From the NCBI GenBank assembly GCA_945869695.1, contig CAMBPV010000021.1:1-36913 (forward strand): 36,913 nt of DNA, read 5' to 3'. Below, one piece after another: positions 1 to 9,225 of this stretch. A program made the translations under genes and the position numbers. A model generated the notes under the pieces. The model did no database searches. It had not been told where the DNA came from and was given only the letters and a program-made list of their open reading frames with translations. The stretch comes from Prosthecobacter debontii. Lineage in GTDB: Bacteria; Verrucomicrobiota; Verrucomicrobiia; Verrucomicrobiales; Verrucomicrobiaceae. The stretch's first letter is position 1. Every line of letters starts with the position of its first letter.

Positions 1-870
1 ATGCCCTCGCACGAGCGAACTCCGGAGAATGAAGTTCCGACTCCCTTCATCGGTATCGTCACGCGTGAACTGGAAGCGGAGGTGAGAGCTCAGACTGGAA
101 TTGCGGAAGGTTTCGGATTGTTGGTGGTCGAGGTCATGCCTGACGGGCCCGCGGCGGAGGCGGGACTCCGTCAGCATGATGTCCTCATCCGATTGAATGA
201 CCAAAAACTGATCAATGTGGATCAATTCATGGTCCTGGTGCGGAGTGGAAAGAAGGGAGAGGAAATCTCCCTCGACATCAAACGCGCCGGTGTCGAGCAG
301 ACCCTCAAGATCCGAGTGGGCGAGCGAAATTTACCCCCCATGCGCCACCGAGGGAACGAGCATAACTTTGATCTTCCCATTCCCAATGGCGGTCGTTTCC
401 GCTATGAGCCGCCCTCGGGTGAGCGAAATCGGCAGTGGCAGGAGGGCATGGAAAAGTTTCAGAACCAGTTGCGGGAGTATCAGGAGAGAATCCAAAGATG
501 GTCCGATGACCATTCCGATCGCCCACGTCCACAGCCCCCGCGCGACGAAGAGTGGAAACCTGACCGTGAAAAGCCCGAGGGCCAGGCCGAAAACAAGACG
601 CACCCCAAGCGCCCCGAAGCCAACCGTGATCAATCTGAATCCAAGGAGTCTAATCGCAGCGTGACCATGCATGGCAATGCCGTCCGCACCGACGACACCG
701 GCGTTTACACCATCCGCCGCGAAAATGACAAGTTTTTCTTCTCCGTGCGACCCAAGGGCGGCGAAGAAAAAACCTGGCCCATCAACACGCCCGAGGAACG
801 CGAATCAGTGCCAGCAGAGTATCGCGATCGCCTCAATGATCTTGAGCGCATTCTAAAGGAGGGGCAGTGA
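1..870 (+). CDS. PDZ-domain protein, probably 5'-truncated
   Basis: The reading frame is open from the first base, and the first Met may be internal because no signal peptide or membrane anchor precedes the PDZ domain. Residues about 38-108 look like a PDZ domain: a GFGLLVVEV carboxylate-binding-loop region, then DGPAAEAGLRQHDVLIRLND, the usual 'prevents-collapse into useful duplicate sites' pattern of HtrA/CtpA-type PDZ modules. Residues about 125-220 are strongly charged and rich in Arg, Glu, Gln and Pro, probably extended or coiled. The C-terminal 70 residues (VTMHGNAVRTDDTGVYTIRR onward) form a small compact segment of unknown fold. No protease catalytic domain is visible, so an adaptor or envelope role is inferred. 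Family PDZ is fairly sure; function and true start are unknown. The gene ends 16 bases before a convergent methyltransferase gene. Confidence 0.75.
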   Translation: MPSHERTPENEVPTPFIGIVTRELEAEVRAQTGIAEGFGLLVVEVMPDGPAAEAGLRQHDVLIRLNDQKLINVDQFMVLVRSGKKGEEISLDIKRAGVEQTLKIRVGERNLPPMRHRGNEHNFDLPIPNGGRFRYEPPSGERNRQWQEGMEKFQNQLREYQERIQRWSDDHSDRPRPQPPRDEEWKPDREKPEGQAENKTHPKRPEANRDQSESKESNRSVTMHGNAVRTDDTGVYTIRRENDKFFFSVRPKGGEEKTWPINTPEERESVPAEYRDRLNDLERILKEGQ

Positions 871-886
871 TAACGCCCACCCTCGA

Positions 887-1711
887 CTAACTCATTTTTG
901 TGAAACAAAAAGAGCGGTACGACACCTCTCCACTTTTAAGCCCCTCGTAAAGCCTCGAACCCTCCACGCCAGCAAAGTCCCTTCCGAGGCCCTGCAAAAA
1001 GGATGGGAGCGTGCGGTGAATGAGATCGAGTGAGCGCGCTGAATTGAGATCCATACCCCTGAGCACATCGGCGCTGATATCAGACTGGCTGAAAAGACTG
1101 AGCGGCGCATCGGCCAAATCACGTTCCCATGCATCAAAGCCATCGCGAAAACGAAAGTCGGCATAGAGAAATGTGCCTCCAGGCTGGAGCACCCTTTCAA
1201 CCTCACGGAGAAACTGAGGAAAATCGGGGTAGCAATGCGAGGCCTCCACATTGATCACGGCACCAAAGGCGCCTGATGGGAACGGCAATCGTTCGGCGTC
1301 ACCCTGCAAAAATGTGAGCCCTGCTCTCGCGTGCCGTTTCTGACAAAAACGAACCCCGGTTCCATTCAGATCAAGACCTGTATAACTGGCGGGGTGAAGC
1401 GTGCGTGACAAATACGATGCCCCGCCACCATGACCGCAACTCACTTCCAACACTTTTTTACCTTTGAGCACAGCCTGTGTGGCCACGTGGTGGTAAAGCT
1501 GAATCGAGGGGCGATTGAGCTCATCCTCAGGGGAAAGTTGTAATACCATCGGAGGCTCCGTTTCAAATGCGTAGTTCAGAAACAAGACATCATCCTTCCT
1601 CAGCCGGCGAGTCAAAAAGGGATACCAAAGTTTCCAGATGGCCTTCCGCAGGGGTTGGATGGAAAATAGGCGATCAATGATTGGCATGATAGGAATGACG
1701 ATGACAGTCAT
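887..1711 (-). CDS. SAM-dependent methyltransferase, phthiotriol-dimycocerosate methyltransferase-like
   Basis: This is a class I SAM methyltransferase of about 274 residues. Motif I is VLEVSCGHGGGASYL, followed by the acidic TGLDLNGTG region (ribose binding), GDAERLPFPSGAFG, and NVEASHCYPDFPQFLREVER with VLQPGGTF. The N-terminal WYPFLTRRLRKDD, the internal HPASYTGLDLN and the ending YRSFCFTK closely match, as I recall it, the mycobacterial phthiotriol/phenolphthiotriol dimycocerosate O-methyltransferase (Rv2952 type, about 270 residues), along the whole length. The substrate here is therefore probably a lipid or polyketide-like hydroxyl, but that is inference. The frame extends upstream to 1861, but that would overlap the divergent cupin gene. 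The Met at 1711 (or the next at 1687) gives the family length. No biosynthetic partners are adjacent. Confidence 0.85.
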   Translation of the reverse strand: MTVIVIPIMPIIDRLFSIQPLRKAIWKLWYPFLTRRLRKDDVLFLNYAFETEPPMVLQLSPEDELNRPSIQLYHHVATQAVLKGKKVLEVSCGHGGGASYLSRTLHPASYTGLDLNGTGVRFCQKRHARAGLTFLQGDAERLPFPSGAFGAVINVEASHCYPDFPQFLREVERVLQPGGTFLYADFRFRDGFDAWERDLADAPLSLFSQSDISADVLRGMDLNSARSLDLIHRTLPSFLQGLGRDFAGVEGSRLYEGLKSGEVSYRSFCFTKMS

Positions 1712-1743
1712 CCCTCTCCGCGCAATCAACGCCCATTCAACAC

Positions 1744-2073
1744 ATGCAAATTTCCGGCAACCTCTTTTCAGACCTCCCTCCCCTTTCTGAGAGCGAAACG
1801 TTTGAAACGCTTTTCCAATCTCCAGGTGCGCGGATCGAGCGCATCGTATCCCGATCATCATCCAGCCCTGATGGCTTTTGGTATGATCAAGATCAGGATG
1901 AGTGGGTGCTCCTCCTCAAAGGAAAGGCAACGCTGCATTTTGAATCGAGCGGGATCAAAGTGATGAATGAGGGCGACCACGTATTGATTCCCCGTCGATG
2001 CCGACATCGCGTCGAGCACACCTCGAGCGAGGCCATTTGGCTCGCCGTTCATGTCGCGGCTACCCAACCGTGA
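1744..2073 (+). CDS. Small single-domain cupin
   Basis: This 109-residue protein is one cupin_2 barrel. Motif 1 is represented by DQDEWVLLLKGKATLHF, where Glu replaces the usual first His pair, and motif 2 by GDHVLIPRRCRHRVEH, with three His/Arg metal-ligand-like positions. Stand-alone cupins of this type ('cupin domain-containing protein', phosphomannose-isomerase-like) usually bind a metal and a small ligand, but the substrate cannot be deduced. It is divergent from the methyltransferase gene with only 32 bases between the chosen starts, so the two may share a regulatory region reaching into coding sequence. A strong hairpin terminator follows the stop codon within 10 bases, marking it as a monocistronic unit. 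No clear ribosome binding site precedes the ATG. Confidence 0.8.
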   Translation: MQISGNLFSDLPPLSESETFETLFQSPGARIERIVSRSSSSPDGFWYDQDQDEWVLLLKGKATLHFESSGIKVMNEGDHVLIPRRCRHRVEHTSSEAIWLAVHVAATQP

Positions 2074-2079
2074 AACAAA

Positions 2080-2107
2080 AAAGGCTCCTGAAAACTCAGG
2101 AGCCTTT
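2080..2107. terminator. Bidirectional rho-independent terminator
   Basis: A perfect 12-bp stem (AAAGGCTCCTGA at 2080-2091 and its complement at 2096-2107) closes a 4-base loop. It has A-runs on the 5' side and T-runs on the 3' side, so it can stop transcription from the cupin gene on plus and from the convergent SWIB gene on minus. Confidence 0.9.
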
Positions 2108-2149
2108 TGAGCCTGCGAGCAGTGCCGCAGAAATTCAGTTCATCACGGA

Positions 2150-2551
2150 CTAAGCGGTGACGTGCTGAGAGACCAGTTTGGCCATCTCAAACATCGAAAC
2201 TTGCTTCTTGCCACCGAAGACAGCCTTGAGGGCGTCGTCAGCATTGATGTTCCTCTTGTTCTTGGTGTCTTGAAGACCATTCTTCTTGATGTAGTCCCAG
2301 AGCTTCTTGGTGATCTGACCGCGAGGAGCGGGCTTGGATCCCACGACTGCTCCGAGCACAGCATCAGGCTGGACGGGCTTCATGAGTGCTGCGTTCGGCT
2401 TGCGCTTGGCTTTTGGCTTTGCGGCTTTCGCTGCCTTCTTAGGTGCAGCCTTCTTCGCAGGGGCTGCTTTCTTTGCTGCGGCCTTCTTTGCAGGGGCTGC
2501 TTTCTTAGCTGGGGCTTTCTTTGCTGGTGCTGTTTTTTTCTTGGTAGCCAT
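2150..2551 (-). CDS. SWIB-domain protein with Lys/Ala-rich histone-like N-terminal tail
   Basis: The 133-residue protein has two parts. Residues 1 to about 55 are made almost only of Lys, Ala and Pro in repeating AKKAAPAKK-type units, like the tails of histone H1 and of chlamydial/bordetellar histone-like proteins. This segment is expected to bind DNA non-specifically. Residues about 57-133 are a SWIB/MDM2-type domain: LMKPVQPDAVLGAVVG, then RGQITKKLWDYIKKNGLQD, INADDALKAVFGGKKQVSMF and EMAKLVSQH. Stand-alone SWIB proteins are common in Chlamydiae and Verrucomicrobia and are thought to act in chromatin organisation or transcription. The frame opens earlier, at 2581, but the start at 2551 (MATKKKT) matches relatives better. 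A paralogue without the tail lies at 10243-10524. The nucleoid role is inferred. Confidence 0.9.
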   Translation of the reverse strand: MATKKKTAPAKKAPAKKAAPAKKAAAKKAAPAKKAAPKKAAKAAKPKAKRKPNAALMKPVQPDAVLGAVVGSKPAPRGQITKKLWDYIKKNGLQDTKNKRNINADDALKAVFGGKKQVSMFEMAKLVSQHVTA

Positions 2552-2581
2552 GTTGTTGGTGCTGTGGGTTAGGATAACCAA

Positions 2582-2615
2582 ATTGAATTAATCGGGTTTT
2601 GCCCAGCAATTCAAT
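2582..2615 (-). repeat. Inverted repeat in the SWIB gene leader
   Basis: ATTGAATT (2582-2589) and AATTCAAT (2608-2615) are a perfect 8-base inverted repeat separated by 18 bases. That spacer itself holds a small GGG/CCC hairpin. It lies 31-64 bases upstream of the SWIB start codon in an AT-rich stretch that must contain the promoter, so it could be an operator or an mRNA hairpin. Nothing else is recognisable in the remaining gene-free stretch up to 2794. Confidence 0.4.
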
Positions 2616-2794
2616 AGTTTTTCTGTGGATTTTCTGATTTTTTTCAGAGCTGTCTGATAGACGGCGCCTGTGAGAAACGGCAATTCTTGGGATCCAAGCG
2701 GGCTTCTCTTGTATCAGTTCACACGATGAAGCGCATGGTTACGGCATGAATAAAGCGCTCACTACGCTTGAGATAAAACGAATGTGGTGCCACC

Positions 2795-5353
2795 ATGTTG
2801 GAATCTCGGAGCGCTCAAAACACCATTGAGCTCACGACTCGAATAAGCATGAGCACTTCATCGGAGGAAGACAAAACAGCGAGGCCTGATGCCTCGGCTG
2901 AGTTGGCTTCGTCTGATGATGCAATGCACGCGGATGCTGCCGCTTGGCATGAGCAGCAGGAGACGATCTCTCTTCCCGAAGTTGATGAAGGCGAAGAAAA
3001 AAGAAATCGAGCCGCGAACAAGCCCACCTCTCATCGCGATGATCTGATCATCCCTGACTACACGCTGATCAAGCGTATCGGCGCGGGTGCCTACGGCGAA
3101 GTCTGGCTGGCACAAAGCATCACTGGCGCACTGCGCGCCGTTAAAATCGTCTGGCGAGAAGACTTCGAACTGACGCGCACCTTTCATCGCGAGTTCTTGG
3201 GCATTCAGCAATTCGAGCCGATCTCGCGCGGGCACCCGGGCCTCGTGCACATTTTGCATGTGGGCTGGAATGACAAACGCGGATTCTACTACTGCGTGAT
3301 GGAACTGGCGGATGACTCGGATGAGGGGCCGAACATTCAGGATCTCAAATCCTACTCACCTCGCACTCTGGGAACGGACATGAAGAGGCACGGCCGCCTC
3401 GATCTCCATTTCTGTCAGGAGGCTGGAGCATTTCTAGCGGAAGCTATCCACTACATGCATGCCCACGGACTCACCCACCGCGACATCAAACCGGCAAACA
3501 TCATCTTTGTCGGTAACGCCTGCAAGCTAGCGGACATTGGTCTCGTCGCAGGTTTCGGTGAGAGGACCTATGTGGGCACCGAGGGATTCGTGCCCCCTGA
3601 AGGTCCCGGCACTGCACAAGCGGACATTTACAGTCTGGGTAAAGTGCTTTATGAAATGAGCTCGGGCAAGGACCGCATGGAGTTCCCCGAAGTGCCGGAC
3701 GACATCAGCGATGAAGAGTGGCCCTTTTGGACAGAACTCAATCGAGTCATCTGCCGTGCGTGCGCACCTGATCTGAGTGAACGCTACGCTTCCGGTGAGC
3801 AATTTGCACTCGCACTCCGAAGAGCGAGCGAGGCAAAACCAGAATCGTTCATGGCGTGGACCCTGCGAATGACCAAGGCATGTGTGATTCTTCTCCTTTG
3901 TTCAGTCTGCACAGGCGGGCTTCTCGCTGGCTATAAAACCAGCCTCGACACACCTCGGTGGACTCTCGAAAGTCCCGTTCCCCAGCGTCCTGTGATCAAG
4001 CCAGCCGGCCCTCAGGTTCCATTGGTCGGAAAACCCTGGCAGAGCCGATACGGTCAATGGTTCACTTTCAAAACAGATCGCCATGTGGCCGATCTACCGG
4101 TCGACTACATTTCTTTCAATCGATTCCTCGAGTCCACGCGTCGCCCCATCGAATGTGACATCGTCCCGATGAACGCCACGGGAGGCAAGGTCATCTCAGC
4201 CGTGATGGTGCCGCCCGCTGACGCCACGGCTTACTGCAATTGGATAACGGGCATGGAAAGGCTTTCCGGCCACCTGACCCTCGATCAAGAGTTCGCCTGG
4301 ACTGGCACCAAGATCCCTCGCGCCGCGGGAAGCCCACCTCCACGGGATGAGGGCTGGACTGCCTTTGTTTGCGAGATCGTGAAGGTGTCCTATGGGCGGC
4401 TCGCGATCGACAGCACGCCACGCGGGGCTGAGGTCTTTGAGGAAGATCGACTTCTTGGGAAAACACCTCTGCAACTTCCCAAAGTGCGTGTGGGTGACTT
4501 TGTCTTTGAAGTCCGGTTCCCAGGTTACAAACCAGAGTTTGCCAAAGGAAAGCTCGAGGAGAAACAAGTCACCAGTTTCAATCTTCGACTCAAGGCAAGC
4601 GGCGCTGTCGTCTTTGGAAAACCTTGGGAAAACAGCCTCGGCATGAAATTCGCCCCCCTCGGGCAGGCAATGATCGCCGAGCATGAAACTCGAAGGCACG
4701 ACTTTGCTCAGTTTGCCACCAGCACAAATCTGCCCCCGCTGCCCGAGCGTGTTTTGGATTCCGATCCTCAATTTCCTGTCAATTTCGTCAGCCGAGACGA
4801 TGCAGAAGCTTTCTGCAAATGGCTGACCGAGACCGAGAGAACCAAGGGCCTTCTGGACCCGACTCAAGAATACGGATTGCCTCAGGATGATGCCTGGAGC
4901 ATGGCCGCTTATCTGCCCAGGGAACGAGGAGAGTCTCCTTCGGAGCGTCATCTCCGGATCGGCAGCATCTTCACTTGGGGCTTTGTCTGGCCACCTTCTC
5001 CGAAGCCCGGAAATTTCTTCGACAAAAAAGCCGAGACGCCGGAAAAACCTGGAATCACGGGTTACGATGACGGCTTTCAGACGCTGTCACCCGTCTCGTC
5101 ATTCAGACCTGACTCGCGAGGATTGGTGGATCTTTCCGGGAACGTATGGGAATGGATCCGCGAACCGTGGGGCGGTGATGACCCTCAATCCAAAGACCTC
5201 GGAGTCGTGCGTGGCGGTGGTTATACAACGCGGGAGAGAGATGAACTCCTCGCCTCTTTCCGGCGGACACTTCCTCATACCTCGAGGGCACTCGACATCG
5301 GGTTCCGCTGCATCCTGATTGAAGCAGAAAAGCCAGCGCGCGCCGATGAATAA
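2795..5353 (+). CDS. Membrane Ser/Thr protein kinase with PEGA and FGE/SUMF1-like sensor domains
   Basis: This 852-residue protein starts with an acidic, Ser-rich linker (1-85). A eukaryotic-type kinase domain follows (about 88-350): glycine loop RIGAGAYGEVW, AVKIV with the ATP lysine, and the catalytic loop HRDIKPAN near residue 228. The magnesium motif reads ADIG instead of DFG. A hydrophobic segment at about 362-379 is the single membrane helix, placing the rest outside the cytoplasm. Residues about 395-525 resemble a truncated FGE/SUMF1 repeat, 533-600 a PEGA domain, and 605-845 a fuller FGE-sulfatase domain with DLSGNVWEWIREPW and RGGGY. In such kinases the FGE fold is usually a binding rather than a catalytic module. 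An alternative start is Met19 at 2849. Ligand and targets are unknown. Confidence 0.88.
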   Translation: MLESRSAQNTIELTTRISMSTSSEEDKTARPDASAELASSDDAMHADAAAWHEQQETISLPEVDEGEEKRNRAANKPTSHRDDLIIPDYTLIKRIGAGAYGEVWLAQSITGALRAVKIVWREDFELTRTFHREFLGIQQFEPISRGHPGLVHILHVGWNDKRGFYYCVMELADDSDEGPNIQDLKSYSPRTLGTDMKRHGRLDLHFCQEAGAFLAEAIHYMHAHGLTHRDIKPANIIFVGNACKLADIGLVAGFGERTYVGTEGFVPPEGPGTAQADIYSLGKVLYEMSSGKDRMEFPEVPDDISDEEWPFWTELNRVICRACAPDLSERYASGEQFALALRRASEAKPESFMAWTLRMTKACVILLLCSVCTGGLLAGYKTSLDTPRWTLESPVPQRPVIKPAGPQVPLVGKPWQSRYGQWFTFKTDRHVADLPVDYISFNRFLESTRRPIECDIVPMNATGGKVISAVMVPPADATAYCNWITGMERLSGHLTLDQEFAWTGTKIPRAAGSPPPRDEGWTAFVCEIVKVSYGRLAIDSTPRGAEVFEEDRLLGKTPLQLPKVRVGDFVFEVRFPGYKPEFAKGKLEEKQVTSFNLRLKASGAVVFGKPWENSLGMKFAPLGQAMIAEHETRRHDFAQFATSTNLPPLPERVLDSDPQFPVNFVSRDDAEAFCKWLTETERTKGLLDPTQEYGLPQDDAWSMAAYLPRERGESPSERHLRIGSIFTWGFVWPPSPKPGNFFDKKAETPEKPGITGYDDGFQTLSPVSSFRPDSRGLVDLSGNVWEWIREPWGGDDPQSKDLGVVRGGGYTTRERDELLASFRRTLPHTSRALDIGFRCILIEAEKPARADE

Positions 5354-5387
5354 CGGCACGAACGCTGGCTTCCTGAATTCAGTTTTT
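5331..5387 (+). terminator. Possible terminator overlapping the kinase stop codon
   Basis: AGCCAGCG (5331-5338) and CGCTGGCT (5363-5370) can pair, with an inner GCCG/CGGC pair around the stop codon. CTGAATTCAG and a TTTTT run follow. The stem is interrupted, so this is only a candidate. Confidence 0.35.
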
Positions 5388-5389
5388 GA

Positions 5390-6175
5390 TTAACCGTTGG
5401 CGTTAGCCCAATCGATCGCCGCCCGTACAATCTCGCCAAAGCTCGCGGCTTCGAGGCTGGCACCCCCGACAAGAGCCCCGTCCACATCCGGCTGCGCAAT
5501 CAATTCCGCCATGTTGTTTGGCTTCACGCTGCCGCCGTATTGAATGCGGATCTTCTTCGAGGTATCCTCAGCAAAGAGGTCTGTCAGAACTTTGCGGGTA
5601 AAGGCATGAGCTTCCTGGGCCTGTTGAGGGCTCGCCGTGCGCCCGGTTCCGATCGCCCAGACGGGCTCGTAGGCGATGACGCAATCCAACACCCGACGTG
5701 CTCCCACTTCGGCCAAACTCTTGCGCAATTGGCTTTCGAGCACCTGCTCGATCTGCCCCGCATCCCGCTCTTCGAGGGTCTCGCCGATGCAGAGGATCGG
5801 GCGCAATCTGGCTTCCAGAGCGGCCAACAGTTTCGCATTCACGATCTGGTTGGTCTCTCCGTAGAGCGCACGGCGCTCGCTATGCCCGAGAATGACATGC
5901 TGACAGCCCACATCTTTGATCATGCGGGCACTGATCTCCCCGGTGTAGGCTCCACCCGGGTATTGACTCATGTTTTGAGCCGCCAGCTCGACGGTGTGAT
6001 TCCGCAGCATTTCACCCGCCTTCGGGAGACTGATGAATGGGGGGGCGACAACGATTTCGACGGGACACTTCTCAGGCACCAGCCTCATGAAAGCACGGAG
6101 GAAGTCCTCCGTCTCTTGGGGGGTCATGTGCATTTTCCAGTTGGCTGCGATGATGGGTTTACGAATGTTCGACAT
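5390..6175 (-). CDS. tpiA: Triosephosphate isomerase
   Basis: TpiA interconverts dihydroxyacetone phosphate and glyceraldehyde 3-phosphate in glycolysis and gluconeogenesis in the cytoplasm. The 261-residue length is normal for bacterial TIM barrels. The catalytic residues are all visible: Asn12 and Lys14 (AANWKM), His98 in ILGHSERR, and Glu170 in AYEPVWAIGTG. The phosphate-binding ending YGGSVKPNN with DGALVGGASL is also intact. It lies 56 bases downstream of pgk on the same strand, so pgk-tpiA is a likely operon, a common bacterial order. It converges on the kinase gene with 36 bases between stop codons. Confidence 0.98.
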   Translation of the reverse strand: MSNIRKPIIAANWKMHMTPQETEDFLRAFMRLVPEKCPVEIVVAPPFISLPKAGEMLRNHTVELAAQNMSQYPGGAYTGEISARMIKDVGCQHVILGHSERRALYGETNQIVNAKLLAALEARLRPILCIGETLEERDAGQIEQVLESQLRKSLAEVGARRVLDCVIAYEPVWAIGTGRTASPQQAQEAHAFTRKVLTDLFAEDTSKKIRIQYGGSVKPNNMAELIAQPDVDGALVGGASLEAASFGEIVRAAIDWANANG

Positions 6176-6231
6176 AAAAAAAGTAGAGGTGAAAGAGTGA
6201 GCAGATGCTGAGCCAATCGGCTCAACCCAGC

Positions 6232-7446
6232 CTATTTATCCAAAAGACAGGCAACACCCGGAAGGGTTTTTCCTTCCAAAAGTTCGAGGCTGGCACCACC
6301 GCCTGTTGAGATGAAGGTCATCTTATCAGCCAGCTTCGCTTTTTTGACGGCCTTCACACTGTCTCCACCACCGATGATGGTCTTGGCGGAGGTGTTCTCG
6401 GCGATGGCAGCCGCCACGTCGAAACTTCCTTTGGAGGATTCCTTGATCTCAAACACGCCCATAGGCCCGTTCCAAATGACGGTCTTCGCTTTGGCAATCT
6501 CAGCCGCGAAAAGCTTCACCGACTCAGGTCCGATATCCACACCCTCCCAGCCGTCCGGGATGTTTTCATTCACACCCGTGTATTTCGTCGTTCCGAGTTT
6601 TTTGGCATCGAAGTCAAACGCATCCGTGATCATCGCGTCCACAGGAATGAGAAGATTCACTCCCAGCTTTTTGGCCTTGTCGATAGCGGCCTGCGCGATC
6701 GGCTCCCACTCGGGCTTGTAAAGACTCTTCCCGATGGTGATCCCTTGGACGATCTTCCTGAAAGTGTAAGCCATGCCCCCACCGATGATGATCGTGTCAG
6801 CCTTTTCGAGCAGTCGATTGATGACCTCGATTTTGTCATTCACCTTGGCGCCGCCGAGGATCACCACAAAAGGACGCTCCGGGTTTTCCAGTTCATCATG
6901 AAGATAGGTCAATTCTTTCTCCATGAGCAAACCCGACACGGCTGGCAGGTAATCAGCCACTCCAGCCGTCGAGCTATGCGCACGGTGGGCCGAGCCAAAG
7001 GCGTCATTCACAAACACCTCGGCCAAATCGGCAAGGCCCTTGGCAAGCTCGGGGTCATTCTTTTCTTCACCCGCATGAAAACGGGTATTCTCCAGCAGCA
7101 GCACGCCACCATTGGAAAGCGCGAGCGCCTTTTCCTTGGCCGAGTTCCCGACGGTTTCGGGTGAAAACTGAACAGGACAGCCGAGCAAGGCGCTCAAAGC
7201 AGGTGCAACCGGTGCCAGCGACTGCTTGGGATCAGGCTGCCCTTTCGGCCGGCCCAGATGGCTGCAAAGAATGACCTTTGCACCTTTCTCAATCAGGAAC
7301 TTCAAAGTCGGTAGCGTCTCTTGGATGCGAGTCGCGTCCGTGATGATCATTTGACCGTCTTTTTCATCGAGGGGAACGTTAAAATCCACGCGCACAAGGA
7401 CGCGTTTTCCGGCTAGTTCAATGTCACGAATAGTTTGCTTAGGCAT
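6232..7446 (-). CDS. pgk: Phosphoglycerate kinase
   Basis: Pgk transfers phosphate between 1,3-bisphosphoglycerate and ADP in glycolysis. The 404-residue protein has the N-terminal substrate-binding signature [10 protein letters not shown], the HLGRPKG and [14 protein letters not shown] basic-patch regions, the hinge [12 protein letters not shown], the nucleotide-site GGGMAYTF, and the C-terminal GGGDSVKAV with [15 protein letters not shown] chose the Met at 7446 (MPKQTIRD), as in relatives, over the Met seven residues upstream. It is the first gene of the pgk-tpiA unit. The glyceraldehyde 3-phosphate dehydrogenase gene is not beside it here. Its 150-base divergent region is shared with glpK. 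Confidence 0.98.
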   Translation of the reverse strand: MPKQTIRDIELAGKRVLVRVDFNVPLDEKDGQMIITDATRIQETLPTLKFLIEKGAKVILCSHLGRPKGQPDPKQSLAPVAPALSALLGCPVQFSPETVGNSAKEKALALSNGGVLLLENTRFHAGEEKNDPELAKGLADLAEVFVNDAFGSAHRAHSSTAGVADYLPAVSGLLMEKELTYLHDELENPERPFVVILGGAKVNDKIEVINRLLEKADTIIIGGGMAYTFRKIVQGITIGKSLYKPEWEPIAQAAIDKAKKLGVNLLIPVDAMITDAFDFDAKKLGTTKYTGVNENIPDGWEGVDIGPESVKLFAAEIAKAKTVIWNGPMGVFEIKESSKGSFDVAAAIAENTSAKTIIGGGDSVKAVKKAKLADKMTFISTGGGASLELLEGKTLPGVACLLDK

Positions 7447-7457
7447 GGCAGTTTTGG

Positions 7458-7469
7458 GGGTGCGCACCC
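7458..7469. promoter_or_regulatory. Perfect 12-base palindrome upstream of pgk
   Basis: GGGTGCGCACCC is a perfect palindrome starting 12 bases upstream of the pgk start codon, in the region between the divergent pgk and glpK genes. It could be a binding site for a regulator or an mRNA hairpin at the ribosome binding region. A chance occurrence in GC-rich DNA is also possible. Confidence 0.25.
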
Positions 7470-7596
7470 ATCACCATTTTCACGGGTTTGGCAAGGCCAC
7501 AATCCGCCGCAAAATCTTCGGGGCGGCACGAATCAACCCAAAAACCCACCTTTCCAGATGGACACGAGACGAGGATTTCTGCTAGCCTCCAGCTTG

Positions 7597-9123
<1,527 letters not shown>

Positions 9124-9137
9124 TGAACGAATAAATC

Positions 9138-9154
9138 TTGGCACACCTAATGCT
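9138..9154 (+). promoter_or_regulatory. Candidate sigma-54 (-24/-12) promoter of the beta-barrel gene
   Basis: TTGGCAC followed by five bases and ATGCT matches the RpoN consensus TTGGCAC-N5-TTGCW in all but one strongly conserved position. The GG (9140-9141) and GC (9152-9153) dinucleotides are exactly 12 bases apart, as required. Transcription would begin near 9165, about 60 bases before the start codon at 9226. No sigma-70 element of comparable quality is visible in the 102-base intergenic region. Confidence 0.5.
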
Positions 9155-9225
9155 ACCTCCTAATGCAGAAGCGCAGCTCCATGGCAGTGCATCAACAAAC
9201 AAGCAAACCAAATACAACGACCATC

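Noticed and set aside
1712-1861. Upstream extension of the methyltransferase reading frame
   Set aside because: It would overlap the divergent cupin gene and adds residues absent from relatives.
2380-2551. Lys/Ala tail repeats as a possible tandem DNA repeat or CRISPR-like array
   Set aside because: The repeats are irregular coding units of a low-complexity protein tail without unique spacers.
7435-7596. Upstream extension of the glycerol kinase reading frame
   Set aside because: The canonical family start is [10 protein letters not shown] at 7597, and the extra residues overlap the pgk start region.
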